A DNA stretch of 64,000 nt from Sediminibacterium sp. Gen4 (GTDB taxonomy: Bacteria > Bacteroidota > Bacteroidia > Chitinophagales > Chitinophagaceae), in NCBI GenBank assembly GCA_013391385.1, contig JACBFI010000006.1:62001-126000 (forward strand), read 5' to 3'. This document shows positions 61,846-64,000 of the stretch, one piece after another. Each line of letters begins with the position of its first letter. The first letter of the stretch is position 1. The notes under the pieces were generated by a model. It was not told the DNA's origin and searched no databases. It was given only the letters and a program-made list of their open reading frames with translations. A program made the translations under genes and the position numbers.

Positions 61846-62706
61846 ATGAATCAACATTTGAGCGAATGGCTAAATCGATTTTGGCCGTGGGTGCTGACAC
61901 ATGGAATTAGAATTTTTTTAGTTGCCATTTTTGCATGGATACTATATCGCTACATCAATATCGTGATTCGAAAAATTGTATTGATGAGTATGGTAAGCGA
62001 TGCTGATAAAAATAGTGAAGCAGAAAGAAAAAGAAAAGATACTTTAAGCAGAATATTCAGCTGGGTAACCCGAATTCTGATTTTGACGATGGCAATACTC
62101 ATCATACTACAAGAAGTAGGTGTACCCATTGGTCCAATATTAGCGGGTGCAGGTATTTTAGGTCTAGCATTAGGTTTTGGCGGACAATACCTGATTAGAG
62201 ATTTGATCTCCGGCTTTTTCATCATTTTAGAGAACCAGTATCGAATTGGAGATGTAGTAAACTTAGATGGTACCAGTGGATTAGTAGAAGACATCAGTCT
62301 TCGCTTAACCACTCTACGCGACTTAGATGGAAATGTACATCATGTTCCACATGGAGAAATAAAGAGAGTATCTAATCTGTCTAAGTATTTTTCGCGTGTG
62401 AATTTAAATATTCGCATTGCTTATCACTCGAAATTAGATCACGTGATAGAAGTGGTGAATAAGATCGGAAATGAAATGGCTGAAGACCCCATCTGGAAAG
62501 AACATATTTTAAAAGCGCCGCAATTTTTGCGCATTGATAGTTTTGCTGAATCGGCTATTGAAATTAAAATCATTGGTGAAACACCTGCTCATAAGAAATG
62601 GGATGTAACAGGTGAATTAAGAAAAAGAATTAAGTTGGCATTTGATCAGGAAGGGATTGAAATACCGTTTCCACAAAGAGTCATACACCAAGCGGTGATT
62701 CGGTAA
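61846..62706 (+). CDS. Small-conductance mechanosensitive channel (MscS family)
   Basis: A 286-residue channel of the inner membrane that opens on membrane tension to release osmolytes. There are three hydrophobic segments, the last with the typical Gly/Ala-rich pore helix (PIGPILAGAGILGLALGFGGQYLIRDLISGFFIILENQYRIGDVVNLDG). The cytoplasmic vestibule domain follows (VEDISLRLTTLRDLDGNVHHVPHGEIKRVSNLS). The open frame runs upstream to 61783, but MNQHLSEWLNRFWPW at 61846 is a better start. It is downstream of the permease by 127 bases. Confidence 0.92.
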   Translation: MNQHLSEWLNRFWPWVLTHGIRIFLVAIFAWILYRYINIVIRKIVLMSMVSDADKNSEAERKRKDTLSRIFSWVTRILILTMAILIILQEVGVPIGPILAGAGILGLALGFGGQYLIRDLISGFFIILENQYRIGDVVNLDGTSGLVEDISLRLTTLRDLDGNVHHVPHGEIKRVSNLSKYFSRVNLNIRIAYHSKLDHVIEVVNKIGNEMAEDPIWKEHILKAPQFLRIDSFAESAIEIKIIGETPAHKKWDVTGELRKRIKLAFDQEGIEIPFPQRVIHQAVIR

Positions 62707-62798
62707 AACTTACCTAAAACTGGTTCATAAAAATTCAATCAGCAACAATGAGGGTATGTTCGTTGTTACATTGATTGAAAGACATAAAAAGAAAGAAT

Positions 62799-63188
62799 AT
62801 GAAAAAAAGAAAATTATCAATCATCTTCATCCTTACAATTATGACTGGCATGATCTCTTGTTCCCCTAAAATTGTAGGTACATGGACGATCAATAAGTTT
62901 GAGAATGGAACGCCTTCAGAGCAAGGATATTCTTTGAGCAATATCGGCACAATAACCTTTCATAAAAATGGTTCCGGCGAAAAGAATATCAATTACAGTG
63001 TATTGGGGACCAGCCATACAGATCTATTTCCTTTTAAATGGACAGCTGCAGATGCTGCCATTACTATTGTGGGTGACAGTACCGAGTTTTCTAAAACATG
63101 GATCATTATTTCAAACAAAAGAAATTACCAGCAATGGAAATCTACGAGTGGAAATACGATACAGGTATTAGAGTTAAAGAAAAATTAG
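62799..63188 (+). CDS. Small lipocalin-like lipoprotein
   Basis: A 129-residue lipoprotein with a signal peptide and lipobox (IIFILTIMTGMISC with Cys near residue 21). It is followed by a small beta-barrel-like domain beginning KIVGTWTINKFENG, a start typical of the Bacteroidota lipocalin-like families, with IGTITFHKNGSGEKNINYSV and WIIISNKRNYQQW. The open frame extends to 62775, but the ATG at 62799 gives the normal signal peptide. The function is unknown. Its stop codon lies within the stem of the following terminator. Confidence 0.83.
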   Translation: MKKRKLSIIFILTIMTGMISCSPKIVGTWTINKFENGTPSEQGYSLSNIGTITFHKNGSGEKNINYSVLGTSHTDLFPFKWTAADAAITIVGDSTEFSKTWIIISNKRNYQQWKSTSGNTIQVLELKKN

Positions 63189-63236
63189 ACATAAAAAAAG
63201 CTATCAAAAATGATAGCTTTTTTTATGTCTAATTTT
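63181..63236. terminator. Perfect 26-base stem terminator
   Basis: Positions 63181-63206 and 63211-63236 are perfect inverse copies (AAAATTAGACATAAAAAAAG plus six bases) around AAAA. The stem contains the TAG of the lipoprotein gene and stands 3 bases from the stop of the convergent M28 peptidase. It acts in both directions. Confidence 0.9.
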
Positions 63237-63239
63237 AAA

Positions 63240-64000
63240 TTATCTCAAATCACTTGTATTCACTCTGCTAGGCGTCTCCTTCCCACTCACAATACCTTTT
63301 GAACTCAATGCAATGGCACGAATAATGCGTGTCATATTATCAATATCAATCGTACTGAATTCATCACTGGCTTTATGGTAATAAGGATCTACATCAATTT
63401 TAGTAGTAGAAATGGTATGTGCCGGAACACCAAGTCTTGCCAATGTAGCATTATCTGAACGGTAAAACAGTTGTTGTGTTGGATACGGATCAGGATAAAA
63501 AGTAAAATCTGTTCCTTCTAAATTGCTTTGCAGAATTTTACCCATATCGGTTTTCTCATACCCTGTAATAAAAGCTGAATTCTTACCCCACTTGCTTTCA
63601 GAACCGATCATTTCAATATTGAACATTGCCATCACTTGTGCCGGATTGAATTGACGTGAAAAATAAGTAGAGCCATAACCCCCCACTTCTTCTGCTGTGA
63701 ATGCAACAAAGATCAAAGTGCGTTCATTGTTATTGATGGCTTTGAAATATTGTGCCAGCACCATCATAGCAGTAGTACCTGCAGCATCATCATTGGCACC
63801 ATTAAAAATGGAATCCGTTTGCACATTTCCATTTCTATCCTTACCCATGATTCCTAAATGATCATAGTGCCCTGAAAAAATCACATATTCATTCTTCTTG
63901 CTTTTACCGGGTAATACTCCTACAACATTGGCTGCCGGAAGCTCAGTGATCTCATGCTTACTTTCAATGGCATAGGTTTTAGGATCACCGGTAGTAAATA
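63240..64000 (-). CDS. M28 family metallopeptidase (partial)
   Basis: The C-terminal 253 residues of a zinc aminopeptidase, open at the window end. Catalytic-domain motifs are complete: VIFSGHYDHLGIMG with a zinc ligand His, NDDAAGTTAMMVLAQYF with the bridging Asp, FVAFTAEEVGGYGSTYF with the catalytic Glu pair, FNIEMIGSESKWG, and the last His ligand in DVDPYYHKASDEFSTID. A Met-like GTG at 63884 is internal and is not the start, because the frame continues upstream in family-like sequence (ELPAANVVGVLPGK). It is probably exported. The N-terminus is outside the window. Confidence 0.92.
   Translation of the reverse strand, partial: FTTGDPKTYAIESKHEITELPAANVVGVLPGKSKKNEYVIFSGHYDHLGIMGKDRNGNVQTDSIFNGANDDAAGTTAMMVLAQYFKAINNNERTLIFVAFTAEEVGGYGSTYFSRQFNPAQVMAMFNIEMIGSESKWGKNSAFITGYEKTDMGKILQSNLEGTDFTFYPDPYPTQQLFYRSDNATLARLGVPAHTISTTKIDVDPYYHKASDEFSTIDIDNMTRIIRAIALSSKGIVSGKETPSRVNTSDLR

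Overview
The window is chromosomal DNA of a Bacteroidota bacterium, most likely from the family Chitinophagaceae. The evidence is as follows. There are two very large secreted proteins ending in the gliding-motility / type IX secretion type B sorting domain, a PorE-like OmpA protein, and GLPGLI, DUF4293, DUF3467 and DUF6427-type families. Start codons are often preceded by the Bacteroidota -7 element TAnnTTTG. The GGGP-synthase is of the bacterial type, and lnt, kup and others start at TTG or GTG. Base composition is AT-rich and even throughout. No rRNA, tRNA, CRISPR array, transposase or integrase was seen.

Layout. 1-6.8 kb: the end of a fused alpha/beta 2-oxoacid dehydrogenase E1, a FAH-family hydrolase, pth, rplY and prs on the minus strand, with a histidine kinase and radC on the plus strand. 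6.8-14.3 kb: folD, queE, a PorE-like protein, a GLPGLI protein, dprA and guaB. 14.4-24.2 kb: an outer-membrane barrel, then lnt, an alpha/beta hydrolase and two tandem paralogous T9SS cargo proteins, and an SDR. 24.2-32.1 kb: nitronate-monooxygenase family protein, sugar nucleotidyltransferase, glyA, DUF4293, uvrA and an ECF sigma factor. 32.2-37.9 kb: a minus-strand run with a split DsbD system, purQ, a DUF6427-like membrane protein and a secreted unknown. 38.2-44.4 kb: kup plus rhodanese, two divergent paralogous hydrolases, LD-carboxypeptidase, a ribbon-helix-helix protein and an SPFH protein. 44.6-50.4 kb: metG, a GMC dehydrogenase with its small subunit, a GGCT-like protein and a HigBA-like toxin-antitoxin pair. 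50.8-64 kb: class II ribonucleotide reductase, GGGP synthase, membrane and DUF1684 proteins, glycerate kinase, a Gfo/Idh/MocA oxidoreductase, an APC permease, an MscS channel, a small lipoprotein and an M28 peptidase cut by the window end.

Most genes are housekeeping. The unusual part is between them. At least ten intergenic gaps are filled by imperfect inverted repeats built from a few short words in changing order (CTATAAGCCATGACC-like, GAGCTACGAGC-like, CAAGCTTGAAGC-like, AATTTGAAAATTTG-like, CAAGAAACAAGA-like). They usually begin at or inside the stop codon of the preceding gene. Some run into coding sequence and are translated as terminal residues of FolD, LD-carboxypeptidase, the nitronate-monooxygenase family protein and an alpha/beta hydrolase. 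A second, GC-rich palindrome of 21 bases with TCCG at its edge is embedded in this material at 40.5 and 41.5 kb. It also occurs as a tandem pair inside the coding sequence of another hydrolase at 17.1 kb, separated by three copies of the 7-mer ATTCACC. A separate nested cruciform with two lateral hairpins occupies 50534-50731. I regard this layered repeat system as the best candidate for something undescribed in the window.
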